DNA from: Thiomicrorhabdus sp965602805
GTDB taxonomy: Bacteria; Pseudomonadota; Gammaproteobacteria; Thiomicrospirales; Thiomicrospiraceae
NCBI GenBank assembly: GCA_965602805.1
Contig: CBFCZK010000001.1
Span: 1-64,000 of the forward strand
Direction of reading: 5' to 3'
Length of the DNA: 64,000 nt
Each line of letters opens with the position of its first letter. Positions within the stretch are counted from its first letter, which is position 1. Below the pieces are notes generated by a model. The model had not been told where the DNA came from. It saw nothing but the letters and a program-made list of their open reading frames with translations, and searched no databases. Positions 15,771 through 23,813 of this stretch are shown here, in pieces. Made by a program: the position numbers and the translations under genes.

Positions 15771-17843
15771 GTGGATGAAGAAATTTTGCAGGACTTTTTG
15801 GTTGAAGCAGGGGACCTTGTAGATCAACTTAATGAACAGTTAGTTGAGCTAGAGCACTCTCCCGAAGATGCAGATTTACTAAACGCTGTTTTTAGAGGTT
15901 TTCACACCATTAAAGGCGGGGCTGGATTTTTGGCCATAACCCCTTTGATTGAGGTTTGTCATAGAGCGGAAAACGTTTTTGATAAAATTCGTAATGGGGA
16001 TGTGGCTTATGATGCCATTGTTGCCGATGCTATTTTAAGGGCGTTTGATGTCATTAGTGATTCAATGGCTTTATTGAATGATGGTGTACGTGAGATGCCT
16101 GAGAATGACCCTGTCCTATTGACCGACTTGGATGCATTAACCGCTAAAGATAAACCTCCTGTTTTTGAAGAGAAGATTGTCGATTCCTCTTTGCAGCTCG
16201 CTGAAGGGCTTGATCCTGATGGAGATATGTCTGAAGATGAGTTTGAAGCGTTGTTGAATCAACGTGATGTTATCGGCTCAGGAGGTGATTCTAATCCGGC
16301 AATGCCAACTGCTGGACTCACTCTCTCAGAAGGCGTTGATCCCGATGGTGATATGTCTGATGACGAGTTTGAAGCCTTATTGAATCAACGTGAGATGCTG
16401 GGCTCTGATTCATCAGAGGTTAATGAAGCTTCAGATTCGATTGCTTTGGCTGCGGGTGTGGATCCGGATGGAGATATGTCCGATGATGAATTTGAAGCTT
16501 TATTGAGTCAGAGAGACCTGCTTGAAGGTGGTGAGTCAGTTGATGTCCAGCCACCACTAAAAGCTCCGGTATCGGCCACCAGTCAACCCCTTTCTAATGT
16601 GGCCCCTACGGCTGCACCAGTTAAGAGTGCGCCTGTTGCTAAAGCGGCAGCAGGGGCAAAACCTGTTGCTAAAAATGCCACTGAATCTACTGTTCGTGTT
16701 GATACTCGTCGCTTAGATGAGATTATGAACTTAGTCGGTGAGTTGGTATTGGTTCGAAATCGTCTGTTAACCCTAAAAGGTGCGGATGCGAGTCTTGAAG
16801 ACTTGTCGAATGCGGTTGGCAATTTAGACCATGTTACAACAGATCTACAAAATTCAGTGATGAAGACACGTATGCAACCGGTCAAAAAAGTGTTTGGTCG
16901 TTTCCCGCGTGTGGTTCGAGATCTTGCCAGACAGTTAGGTAAGGACATTAACCTTGAATTGAAAGGCGAAGAAACCGATTTAGATAAAAATTTAGTCGAG
17001 GCTTTAGCGGATCCTTTAGTGCATCTCGTTAGAAACTCGGTGGATCACGGCGTTGAAATGCCCGATGTGCGTGCAGCAGCAGGTAAGCCAAAAACCGGCA
17101 CTATTGTATTAGCAGCCGAGCAGGAAGGTGATCATATTCTGCTGTCGATTACAGACGATGGTAAGGGCATGGATCCAAATATGCTACGCCGAAAAGCGGT
17201 TGAAAAAGGCATGATGGATGAACTCGCAGCCAATCAGCTTGATGATAAATCTGCTTTTGAATTGATCTTATCAGCAGGTTTCTCGACGGCCGACGTAATC
17301 AGTGATATTTCTGGTCGTGGTGTTGGCATGGACGTGGTCAAAACAATGATCACTAAGTTGAATGGCAGTATCGATATTCACTCCGTTTTGGGTGAAGGTA
17401 CAAAAATTAATATTCGTGTTCCGCTTACCTTGGCGATTCTACCAACTTTAATGGTTGGATTTGATGACGATAGCTATGCAATTCCATTGACCAGTGTTCA
17501 AGAGATATTTGATTATAACCCTGAAAAAACCAATAAAATTGATGGTCAAATGATGGTGCGCTTGAGAGACAGAAGTATCCCGCTTCTGTTCTTAAGTGAG
17601 TGGTTAGCGCCGCATCAGGCAAAAGACTCCTATGTGGGGGATAAAGTGGTAATTGTGGCTGTGGGTAATCAGCGAGCAGGCCTAGTTGTTAATCAAGTTA
17701 ATGGCCAGGAAGAGGTGGTTATTAAACCGCTTGGAGTAATGCTCAAGAAAGTAAGTGGATATGCAGGGGCAACGATTACCGGTAACGGCAGTATTGCACT
17801 CATATTAGATTTGCCTGGCGTAGTAGAACGCTTTCAGCATTAG
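15771..17843 (+). CDS. cheA: Chemotaxis histidine kinase CheA with three FliM-like linker repeats
   Basis: CheA autophosphorylates and passes phosphate to CheY and CheB. I prefer the GTG at 15771 because GAGGTGA lies 5 bases before it; a GTG at 15762 would add three residues. With 690 residues the order is P1 with phospho-His45 (FHTIKGGAGF), a linker, P3 dimerisation (from about 304), ATPase (N box VRNSVDHG near 417, G1 DDGKGMD near 461, G2 GRGVGMD near 514) and CheW-like P5 (from about 551). No typical P2 domain is evident. Instead three repeats of the form DPDGDMSDDEFEALLNQR occur at about 148, 190 and 231, 41-42 residues apart, and resemble CheY-docking peptides. Confidence 0.95.
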   Translation: MDEEILQDFLVEAGDLVDQLNEQLVELEHSPEDADLLNAVFRGFHTIKGGAGFLAITPLIEVCHRAENVFDKIRNGDVAYDAIVADAILRAFDVISDSMALLNDGVREMPENDPVLLTDLDALTAKDKPPVFEEKIVDSSLQLAEGLDPDGDMSEDEFEALLNQRDVIGSGGDSNPAMPTAGLTLSEGVDPDGDMSDDEFEALLNQREMLGSDSSEVNEASDSIALAAGVDPDGDMSDDEFEALLSQRDLLEGGESVDVQPPLKAPVSATSQPLSNVAPTAAPVKSAPVAKAAAGAKPVAKNATESTVRVDTRRLDEIMNLVGELVLVRNRLLTLKGADASLEDLSNAVGNLDHVTTDLQNSVMKTRMQPVKKVFGRFPRVVRDLARQLGKDINLELKGEETDLDKNLVEALADPLVHLVRNSVDHGVEMPDVRAAAGKPKTGTIVLAAEQEGDHILLSITDDGKGMDPNMLRRKAVEKGMMDELAANQLDDKSAFELILSAGFSTADVISDISGRGVGMDVVKTMITKLNGSIDIHSVLGEGTKINIRVPLTLAILPTLMVGFDDDSYAIPLTSVQEIFDYNPEKTNKIDGQMMVRLRDRSIPLLFLSEWLAPHQAKDSYVGDKVVIVAVGNQRAGLVVNQVNGQEEVVIKPLGVMLKKVSGYAGATITGNGSIALILDLPGVVERFQH

Positions 17844-17869
17844 CCATCAAGAGTAGATAAGGAAAAGTT

Positions 17870-18376
17870 ATGGATATGATGACTCAAAGTATGACGGGTA
17901 ACGATAATCCTTCGATGAGTGAGATGCAAGACGAGGCGGCTTATTTAGGCCCAAGTGCACGCTGTGTTCTCTTTACACTAGAGAATGAGATGTATGGCAT
18001 TCATGTTAAGAAAATCAGAGAAGTGCTTAGGGTTGGTACCATTCGCAAGGTTGCAGGTACGCCTCATAAAGTATTGGGTGTCATTAATGTACGTGGTGTT
18101 ATTGTAACCGTCATTGATGCGCGTTCTATGTATGGAATGCCGCCTAAAGAGATAAGTGACTATTCGCGTATTATTATTGTAGAGTTGGATGGTGAACGAG
18201 CTGTCGGTATATTGGTGGATTTTGTAATGGAAGTGAAGGATATTCCAGAAAGCAAGATAGAAGCTCTTTCGGCGACGAAAGAGAATGCCTCTCGATATAT
18301 TCAAGGTATCGCCCATTTTCAGGATAACGTTATTATTCTGATTGATGTCGATAATATGTTCTCGGGCGAAGAGTAG
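17870..18376 (+). CDS. cheW: Chemotaxis coupling protein CheW
   Basis: CheW links MCPs to CheA. The 168-residue protein is a single CheW domain after a 30-residue N-terminal extension. Typical segments are GIHVKKIREVLRVGTIRKV, GVINVRGVIVTVIDAR and IQGIAHFQDNVIILIDVD. It begins 26 bases after cheA on the same strand and is followed by a strong terminator, so it closes the cheA-cheW unit. A second, different CheW is encoded at 19630-20154 on the other strand; this one sits with the primary CheA. Confidence 0.93.
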   Translation: MDMMTQSMTGNDNPSMSEMQDEAAYLGPSARCVLFTLENEMYGIHVKKIREVLRVGTIRKVAGTPHKVLGVINVRGVIVTVIDARSMYGMPPKEISDYSRIIIVELDGERAVGILVDFVMEVKDIPESKIEALSATKENASRYIQGIAHFQDNVIILIDVDNMFSGEE

Positions 18377-18466
18377 GCTGTTAACGGTCACGTTTATACG
18401 ATGCATCTCGTGCAAAGATCGCTAACACTTTGTTGTCCCGTTCTAAAATAGGTTGACGGTTTTATG

Positions 18467-18497
18467 AAGCCAGTTATGTTAATAACTGGCTTTTTTA
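18467..18497 (+). terminator. Intrinsic terminator after cheW
   Basis: The stem AAGCCAGTTAT (18467-18477) pairs with ATAACTGGCTT (18482-18492) over a 4-base loop, followed by TTTTTTAT. It lies between convergent genes and overlaps the last codon of the minus-strand FlhB-like gene. Confidence 0.9.
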
Positions 18498-18797
18498 TGT
18501 CTGGGACTCTGGTGTCGCTGGAATGATTTCCTTGCCGCTGACTTGGTAGGCAAAAATTAACACCTGTACAACCGCTTCATAGAGCTCTGGAGGGATTTCT
18601 TGATCGAGTTCAACCTGGCTGAGTAGCTCAACGAGTGGGCCATTTTCCTGAATGGGAATTCCGAGCTCTTTAGCGGTTTGAATAATCTCTTGAGCGATAT
18701 AACCTTGGCCTTTAGCCGTTACTTTAGGTGCACTCGTGCCTTCGTACTCAATGGATACGGCAATCTTGCTGCTAGCAGGTAAGTCTTTTTCAACCAT
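18495..18797 (-). CDS. Free-standing FlhB C-terminal domain homologue
   Basis: This 100-residue protein resembles the cytoplasmic autocleaved domain of FlhB/YscU-type export switches, without any membrane segment. Compare AVSIEYEGTSAPKVTAKGQG with the corresponding region of FlhB (AVALKYD...APIVLATG) and ELYEAVVQVLIFAYQ with its helix near the C-terminus (DLFKAVASVLAYVYQ). The NPTH cleavage motif itself is absent, so it starts after the cleavage point. Such small FlhB-like proteins occur in other flagellated bacteria near FliK-like genes, and here a FliK-like gene lies 1.6 kb upstream on the same strand. It may modulate or substitute for the FlhB tail; this is inferred. Confidence 0.8.
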   Translation of the reverse strand: MVEKDLPASSKIAVSIEYEGTSAPKVTAKGQGYIAQEIIQTAKELGIPIQENGPLVELLSQVELDQEIPPELYEAVVQVLIFAYQVSGKEIIPATPESQT

Positions 18798-18906
18798 TAA
18801 CTAAGCCTTGTCTATAGGTGCGTAAAAGCTTGAATGAACATGTTAGGGAAGAAAGAGTGAGTAGAGGGATGTTCAAAGAGAGGGGATTCCTCTCTCTGAG
18901 TAGGTG

Positions 18907-19182
18907 TTAAGAAAGTTGTAAATCTTGTGTTAAACCTAGTTTTTCAGCGCTGGATTTAAGGGTTTCTGAAGCGTTTTCCCAGGTGATGCTTTTACCATTT
19001 TCAGTGGCATTGTTCACTAAAACCAGTAATGTTTGAAGTCCTGCCGTATCAATGCTTTCAACGCTTGATGCGTCCATACTTATTTCATCAGAAGCATCAT
19101 TGAAAAGCTTGTTTAACTCATTAAAATGGGCTTCGATATGGTGAATGGTTAAATTTTCTGGCAACTTAATCTCATTACTCAT
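18907..19182 (-). CDS. STAS-domain protein
   Basis: This 91-residue protein is a single STAS domain like anti-sigma-factor antagonists (SpoIIAA/MlaB type). The conserved loop is SVESIDTAGLQTLLVL. The usual phosphorylatable Ser of DSSG is Thr here (DTAG), so phospho-control is possible but not shown. It lies directly downstream of a CheY-like gene and a cheW in the same direction. STAS proteins of this type often accompany accessory chemotaxis or adaptation modules. The partner kinase is not visible in the window. Confidence 0.85.
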   Translation of the reverse strand: MSNEIKLPENLTIHHIEAHFNELNKLFNDASDEISMDASSVESIDTAGLQTLLVLVNNATENGKSITWENASETLKSSAEKLGLTQDLQLS

Positions 19183-19209
19183 GAGGACCTCATCTATCGA
19201 ATCTAAAGT

Positions 19210-19569
19210 TTAAAGAACGCGGGTAATAACAGAAAGCAACTTTTCAGGACTGAAAGGTTTAACAATCCAACCCGTCGCACCCGCTTCTTTACCTTTGGCT
19301 TTCATGTCGCCAGAAGATTCTGTTGTTAAACATAAAATCGGCGTGAATTTATAGTTAGGCATCGCTCTCAACGCGGTGACCAACTCAATGCCGTTCATAT
19401 TGGGCATGTTTATATCGGTCACAACTAAATCAAACTGACCTTGTTGGGCAATTGCTAAAGCCACAGCACCATCTTCTGCTTCAGTCACATCATGACCTGC
19501 AGATTTAAGAGACATGCTAACCATTTGTCTCATTGACTTAGAATCATCTACTGCTAAGATTTTTGACAT
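19210..19569 (-). CDS. CheY-like response regulator (accessory)
   Basis: A 119-residue stand-alone receiver domain. The phosphoacceptor is Asp52 (VVTDINMPNMNG), the acid pocket is AVDDSKSMRQM, the conserved Thr lies in LCLTTESS and the conserved Lys in VKPFSPEKLL. It differs from the motor CheY (14474-14875) and looks like the CheY found beside STAS proteins in accessory chemosensory clusters. It may act on the STAS partner or as a phosphate sink; this is inferred. It sits 27 bases before the STAS gene and 60 bases after cheW. Confidence 0.9.
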   Translation of the reverse strand: MSKILAVDDSKSMRQMVSMSLKSAGHDVTEAEDGAVALAIAQQGQFDLVVTDINMPNMNGIELVTALRAMPNYKFTPILCLTTESSGDMKAKGKEAGATGWIVKPFSPEKLLSVITRVL

Positions 19570-19629
19570 CTTATAATCTCACTATTGTATGCTTACAAAT
19601 TAACGTTTTTAACGTCATTATACAGGGGG

Positions 19630-20154
19630 TTAATCAATATTTAAGGCTTTTTTAACAGAGGCAAGAATACCATCATTTATTAAAGGGTCGACATGTAAAA
19701 TAATCACTAATTGATCATTAATGGTTGCGAGTCCGTGTACATATTCTGATTGTACCGTTCCGCTCATTTCAGGCACAATTTGGAGTTCTTTTTTATTGAT
19801 AGTATAAACATCCGAGACGCCATCAACAACAAGTCCAATAATTTTTTGGGCACCGGCACTATCTTCTGATCTTACGATAATAACAACCGTTGTTTCATTG
19901 TAGGTTATTTCTTTTAAGCCAAAACGTACACGTAAATCAATTATTGGCACCACCGCACCACGGAGGTTAATAACCCCCATCACATAGTTCGGCGTGTTCG
20001 GGATAGGGGTGGTGTTTTCCCAGCCTTTAATCTCTTGAACTCTAAGGATGTCAACACCGTACTCTTCATGACCCAATATAAAACTTAGCACTTGATCTGT
20101 ATTGTTTGCACTCTGATCAATTTGCTCTTGAATGGAGTTTAGATTGTTGTCCAT
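19630..20154 (-). CDS. Second CheW-domain coupling protein
   Basis: This 174-residue CheW-type protein has the classical CheW core: ILGHEEYGVDILRVQEIKGW, NTPNYVMGVINLRGAVVPII and VHGLATINDQLVIILHVDPL. It matches textbook CheW better than the plus-strand copy at 17870-18376. With the receiver and STAS genes it forms a minus-strand run. Two CheW proteins with one CheA suggests either alternative coupling to different receptors or a second signalling array using a CheA outside the window. Confidence 0.9.
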   Translation of the reverse strand: MDNNLNSIQEQIDQSANNTDQVLSFILGHEEYGVDILRVQEIKGWENTTPIPNTPNYVMGVINLRGAVVPIIDLRVRFGLKEITYNETTVVIIVRSEDSAGAQKIIGLVVDGVSDVYTINKKELQIVPEMSGTVQSEYVHGLATINDQLVIILHVDPLINDGILASVKKALNID

Positions 20155-20392
20155 TTAGACGTCTCTCTTGGGGTGACATAATGATGTTGATAAATTAACC
20201 GATTCGTTTGTAAAGGTCTAGTGTTCTATTTTATTTTTACACAAAAAAAACTTATAAGCTCAGAAAAATGGATTTTTAGGCTAGAGTTTCTAGCTTTTTT
20301 GTCCGAAATTCTTAAATTACGAAAATTAGCATTCACATGCGGGGTGATTATACCTGGTTGAATTATGAGCAAGTGTAATTGTGTTGAATGCG

Positions 20393-21427
20393 TTAAATGT
20401 GAATGTCAATCAGTGCAACTTGGGTTGATTTCTCTGTTTTGATTGGTTTCTGTTTAACGATGAGCAGGTTCTGTAATTGAAGTCCTTGATTTTTGAATTG
20501 CTTCTTTAGCTGCTCGAAATTTTTAGAGATACTTTGCTCTAGGGCCTCTGTTTCACACCATATAAAACAGTTGAATTCATCTTGTTGATTGAGTGTTAAT
20601 TTAGAAGACATCTCACCCATTGGCAAGTGCAGGTCAATCAAGATCTCCCAGCCAGGCGCACCTGATTGAGTCTGTTTTCTGAACTCAATATAATCTTGAG
20701 AGTTCTGTTTATCATGATTATACGGGAGGTCTAACGGTGTGATGTGTGGGTTTTCGTATAGCTGTAATTGTTGTAGTGTAATTCGATTAATCGCTTGGTT
20801 AAGCGACCCTAATAGTTGAGATATCTGTGGTGTGGGGGATTTTATATTCAATACCTCTGCTTGCTTTTGGAGCGAGAGTAACTGGCTTTTAATATCATTG
20901 TTCAGGGTTGCTTTGTCAGTTTGCTTAAGCTTTGATTCTAAAAACAGACCACTATCAGCCATTCTTTCTTTTAAGGCTGAGCCAGATAGGGGTGTCTGAC
21001 TTTTGCTGACTTGTTCAAGAAGTTGATTCACCAGCCCTGATAATGAAGGAGGGAGGCCTTGAAGTAAGCTTATTTGCTGAAAGGCTTGTGGCAGAGCTGT
21101 TTGGTTGGGTATCACTTGTCGGAAAGCTGCTTGTAGTGTGTTTTGTAGTTGTTGGCTATTATTCTGTTTAGGGTTTTGGATAATGGCGAGTTCAATTGTC
21201 GGTTGTAGTTGTTTTATGCGGACTTGAATGGTGCCGGATTCTTGGATGTCGGTTTTACTTGTGGCAACAAGCGTTTGGTTTCCGATAGTAAGGGTTACTT
21301 GTTTACCCTGAACCTGATCAATGCTTGCCGTGACAACTTGGCCAACTTTCAAAAGAGAAGTGATTTGAGTGGCGCTATTCAGCGTCAGAGACTGCGCGGC
21401 TGTGAAATTATTGGAAATATTAACCAT
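20393..21427 (-). CDS. FliK-like hook-length control family protein
   Basis: A 344-residue protein that is Gln-rich and low in Cys. The N-terminal part contains a small beta-rich region (VGQVVTASIDQVQGKQVTLT). A helical, Gln/Leu-rich middle follows, and a C-terminal region resembling the FliK hook-length domain (WEILIDLHLPMGEMSSKLTL, ending QNLLIVKQKPIK). It is clearly distinct from the FliK at the left edge of the window. FliK-like proteins of this sort are often annotated near a free FlhB C-terminal domain, as here. It may regulate export switching or be a paralogue with another role. It is transcribed away from cheR. Confidence 0.72.
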   Translation of the reverse strand: MVNISNNFTAAQSLTLNSATQITSLLKVGQVVTASIDQVQGKQVTLTIGNQTLVATSKTDIQESGTIQVRIKQLQPTIELAIIQNPKQNNSQQLQNTLQAAFRQVIPNQTALPQAFQQISLLQGLPPSLSGLVNQLLEQVSKSQTPLSGSALKERMADSGLFLESKLKQTDKATLNNDIKSQLLSLQKQAEVLNIKSPTPQISQLLGSLNQAINRITLQQLQLYENPHITPLDLPYNHDKQNSQDYIEFRKQTQSGAPGWEILIDLHLPMGEMSSKLTLNQQDEFNCFIWCETEALEQSISKNFEQLKKQFKNQGLQLQNLLIVKQKPIKTEKSTQVALIDIHI

Positions 21428-21484
21428 TATTTTTTACCAGGTAAAATGAACTTTTACTTGCATCCCATTAAATTACAATTATAT

Positions 21485-21534
21485 TGACCTTATTAAATCG
21501 TACTTTGACGATAGACATTCTTTGAATAAGGTCA
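21485..21534 (+). promoter_or_regulatory. Hairpin overlapping the cheR ribosome-binding site
   Basis: TGACCTTATT (21485-21494) is perfectly complementary to AATAAGGTCA (21525-21534), with a nested ATCGT/ACGAT pair inside. The right arm contains the AAGG ribosome site of cheR, whose ATG is at 21542. If formed in RNA, the stem would hide the site. Confidence 0.5.
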
Positions 21535-21541
21535 TCATACT

Positions 21542-22369
21542 ATGAGTGAACGCGAATTTGACTTTACTGAGCAAGATTTTAAACGAGTCCAAAAGATTGT
21601 TTATGATTTTGCCGGTATTGACTTAAATGAATCCAAAATGAACTTGGTTTACAATCGGTTAGCGAAACGTATACGGTTTTTAGATTTAACCAGTTTCAGT
21701 CAATACATCGATTATGTGGAGGCGCAAGGTGAGTCTGAATTTATTCAATTGATTAATTCAATCACAACAAATTTGACCTTCTTCTTTAGAGAGAATCATC
21801 ATTTTGAATATTTGGCAGAGCAAGTAATTCCCTCTCTGTTAATTTCAAATGCAGCGAGTCGAAAAATTCGAATTTGGTCCGCAGGTTGTTCAACAGGAGA
21901 AGAGCCTTATTCCATTGCGATTACGTTAAAGGAAAAAGTACCCTCAGGTTGGGATGCTCAAGTCATTGCGACGGATTTAGATTCTAACGTGGTGCAAACC
22001 GGGCTGAGTGGGGTCTATACAATCGACCGCTTAAAAGGCGTCTCTGAAACACGAAAAAAGCGATGGTTTTTGAAAGGCTCAGGTTCGAAAGAGGGGTATG
22101 TCAAAGTGAAGCCCGAATTACAAGAAATCATTAAATTCGATCAGTTAAATTTGATGAGCGAGTGGCCAATCAAAGATTCAATTGATGTGATTTTTTGTCG
22201 AAATGTCGTGATTTACTTTGATAAGCCTACTCAGTCCAAATTGTTTGACCGCTATGCTGACCGATTACCGACAGGTGGTCACCTTTTTGTGGGTCATTCT
22301 GAGTCACTTTATAAAGTATGTAATCGGTTTGAGTTGTTAGGGCAAACTATCTACAAAAAAACTGAATAA
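21542..22369 (+). CDS. cheR: Chemotaxis protein methyltransferase CheR
   Basis: CheR methylates glutamates of MCPs using S-adenosylmethionine. The 275 residues contain the N-terminal helical domain (1-75) and the SAM-binding fold: SAGCSTGEEPYSIAI near residue 115, an acidic ATDLD region, and DVIFCRNVVIYFDKPTQSKL near 225. Length and motifs are standard. cheB follows 48 bases downstream. The upstream hairpin covers its ribosome site. Confidence 0.96.
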   Translation: MSEREFDFTEQDFKRVQKIVYDFAGIDLNESKMNLVYNRLAKRIRFLDLTSFSQYIDYVEAQGESEFIQLINSITTNLTFFFRENHHFEYLAEQVIPSLLISNAASRKIRIWSAGCSTGEEPYSIAITLKEKVPSGWDAQVIATDLDSNVVQTGLSGVYTIDRLKGVSETRKKRWFLKGSGSKEGYVKVKPELQEIIKFDQLNLMSEWPIKDSIDVIFCRNVVIYFDKPTQSKLFDRYADRLPTGGHLFVGHSESLYKVCNRFELLGQTIYKKTE

Positions 22370-22417
22370 TGAAAATATCTACGTTTTTGTTTCATTTTAT
22401 AGATCAAGGGAGATCTC

Positions 22418-23539
22418 GTGAATACACCGATTAAAGTTCTGATTGTTGATGACTCTGCATTAGTCCGTAAAATGCTCAAAGAGATGTTGTCCTCTGATCC
22501 TGCTTTGCAAGTGATTGGTACAGCTTCCGATCCCTTTGATGCACGAGAAAAAATTAAGCTACTGCATCCAGATGTACTGACATTAGATATAGAAATGCCG
22601 AAAATGGATGGCGTTACTTTTCTAAAGAACCTTATGAGATTGCATCCTCTGCCTGTTGTAATGGTCTCGACCTTGACAGAAAAGGGAGCGGATGTGACCT
22701 TTGAGGCCATGGATTTAGGCGCTGTCGATTTTGTGACCAAGCCTAAAATTGATTTGGCACACAGCTTTGAGGCTTATACACAAGAGATCTGTAGCAAAGT
22801 TAAGACGGCAGCTCGTGTTAATCAGTCCATGTTGGAACGACAGTATGCACGCTATGTAGCCAATTTAAATCACCGTCCTCAGGTGGCAAAATCTCAGAGT
22901 GTTCCAGATAAGCTGTCGATCGATGCGGTGCTTCCAAAATCTACTGTTAGTAACAGACATTTTAAGACAACGGATAAAATTATCGCTTTAGGTGCGTCAA
23001 CGGGGGGGACGGAAGCCATTAAAGAAGTTTTGATGCGTCTTCCAGCCAGTGCACCGGGTATTGTCATTACTCAGCACATCCCCGCAGCTTTTAGCTTACC
23101 GTTTGCAAAACGTATGGATTCGGTTTCTGAAATGACGGTTTTTCATGCGGAAGATGGGCAACAAATTCTTCCAGGACATGTGTATATTGCACCGGGTGAT
23201 AAACACCTTATGGTGGTCAGAGACGGCGCTCGTTATATTTGCCGCCTTAATGATGGGCCGCCTGTTAATCGTCATAAACCTGCTGTTGATGTCATGTTTC
23301 GTTCCGTAGTACAAAACGTGGGGCAAAATGCCATCGGTGTTTTGCTAACGGGGATGGGGGCTGATGGCGCAGTCGGTATGAAGGAGCTGCAAGCGGTTGG
23401 TGCGCCAACAATTGCACAGGATGAAAAAACAAGCGTTGTCTGGGGGATGCCTGGAGAAGCCGTTAAACTGGGTGTGGCAGATCACATATTGGCCTTAGAA
23501 AACATCCCTCAAAAAATCCTGGAATTAGCTGCTCGCTAG
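22418..23539 (+). CDS. cheB: Chemotaxis methylesterase/deamidase CheB
   Basis: CheB removes methyl groups from, and deamidates, MCPs when phosphorylated by CheA. The 373-residue protein starts at GTG after an AAGGGAG ribosome site. It has an N-terminal receiver domain with Asp57 (LTLDIEMPKMDG) and a C-terminal esterase with the catalytic triad Ser194 (GASTGGTEA), His220 (TQHIPAAFS) and Asp316 (GMGADGAVG). All key residues are present. It pairs with cheR on its left and an MCP on its right. Confidence 0.97.
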   Translation: MNTPIKVLIVDDSALVRKMLKEMLSSDPALQVIGTASDPFDAREKIKLLHPDVLTLDIEMPKMDGVTFLKNLMRLHPLPVVMVSTLTEKGADVTFEAMDLGAVDFVTKPKIDLAHSFEAYTQEICSKVKTAARVNQSMLERQYARYVANLNHRPQVAKSQSVPDKLSIDAVLPKSTVSNRHFKTTDKIIALGASTGGTEAIKEVLMRLPASAPGIVITQHIPAAFSLPFAKRMDSVSEMTVFHAEDGQQILPGHVYIAPGDKHLMVVRDGARYICRLNDGPPVNRHKPAVDVMFRSVVQNVGQNAIGVLLTGMGADGAVGMKELQAVGAPTIAQDEKTSVVWGMPGEAVKLGVADHILALENIPQKILELAAR

Positions 23540-23813
23540 TGTAAATGCATCTTACTTTAGGTCTGTTTGATCCTTGAAAAACGTTGAAGTGAGTTTGCGA
23601 GTGTTTAACGCCAAGCTCTTTTGTCGTCTATGTATAATCGTCCTGGTTTCGTAATTCATAATGGGTTGAGCATCCACTTGTATCAAAATTCCCTAAGAAC
23701 TCGATATTGCGATTTATTTTGGCATATTAACTGCTATCACCCCTTGTAGAACTCAGAATTATAAGTATTTTTGATGCGAGTTTAATGATTCGTATGTAAT
23801 TAAGGAAACAATC

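Noticed and set aside
18877..18895. Hairpin AGAGAGG/CCTCTCT downstream of the STAS gene as a terminator
   Set aside because: The stem is short and no clear T tract follows on the minus strand, so it is not listed as a feature.
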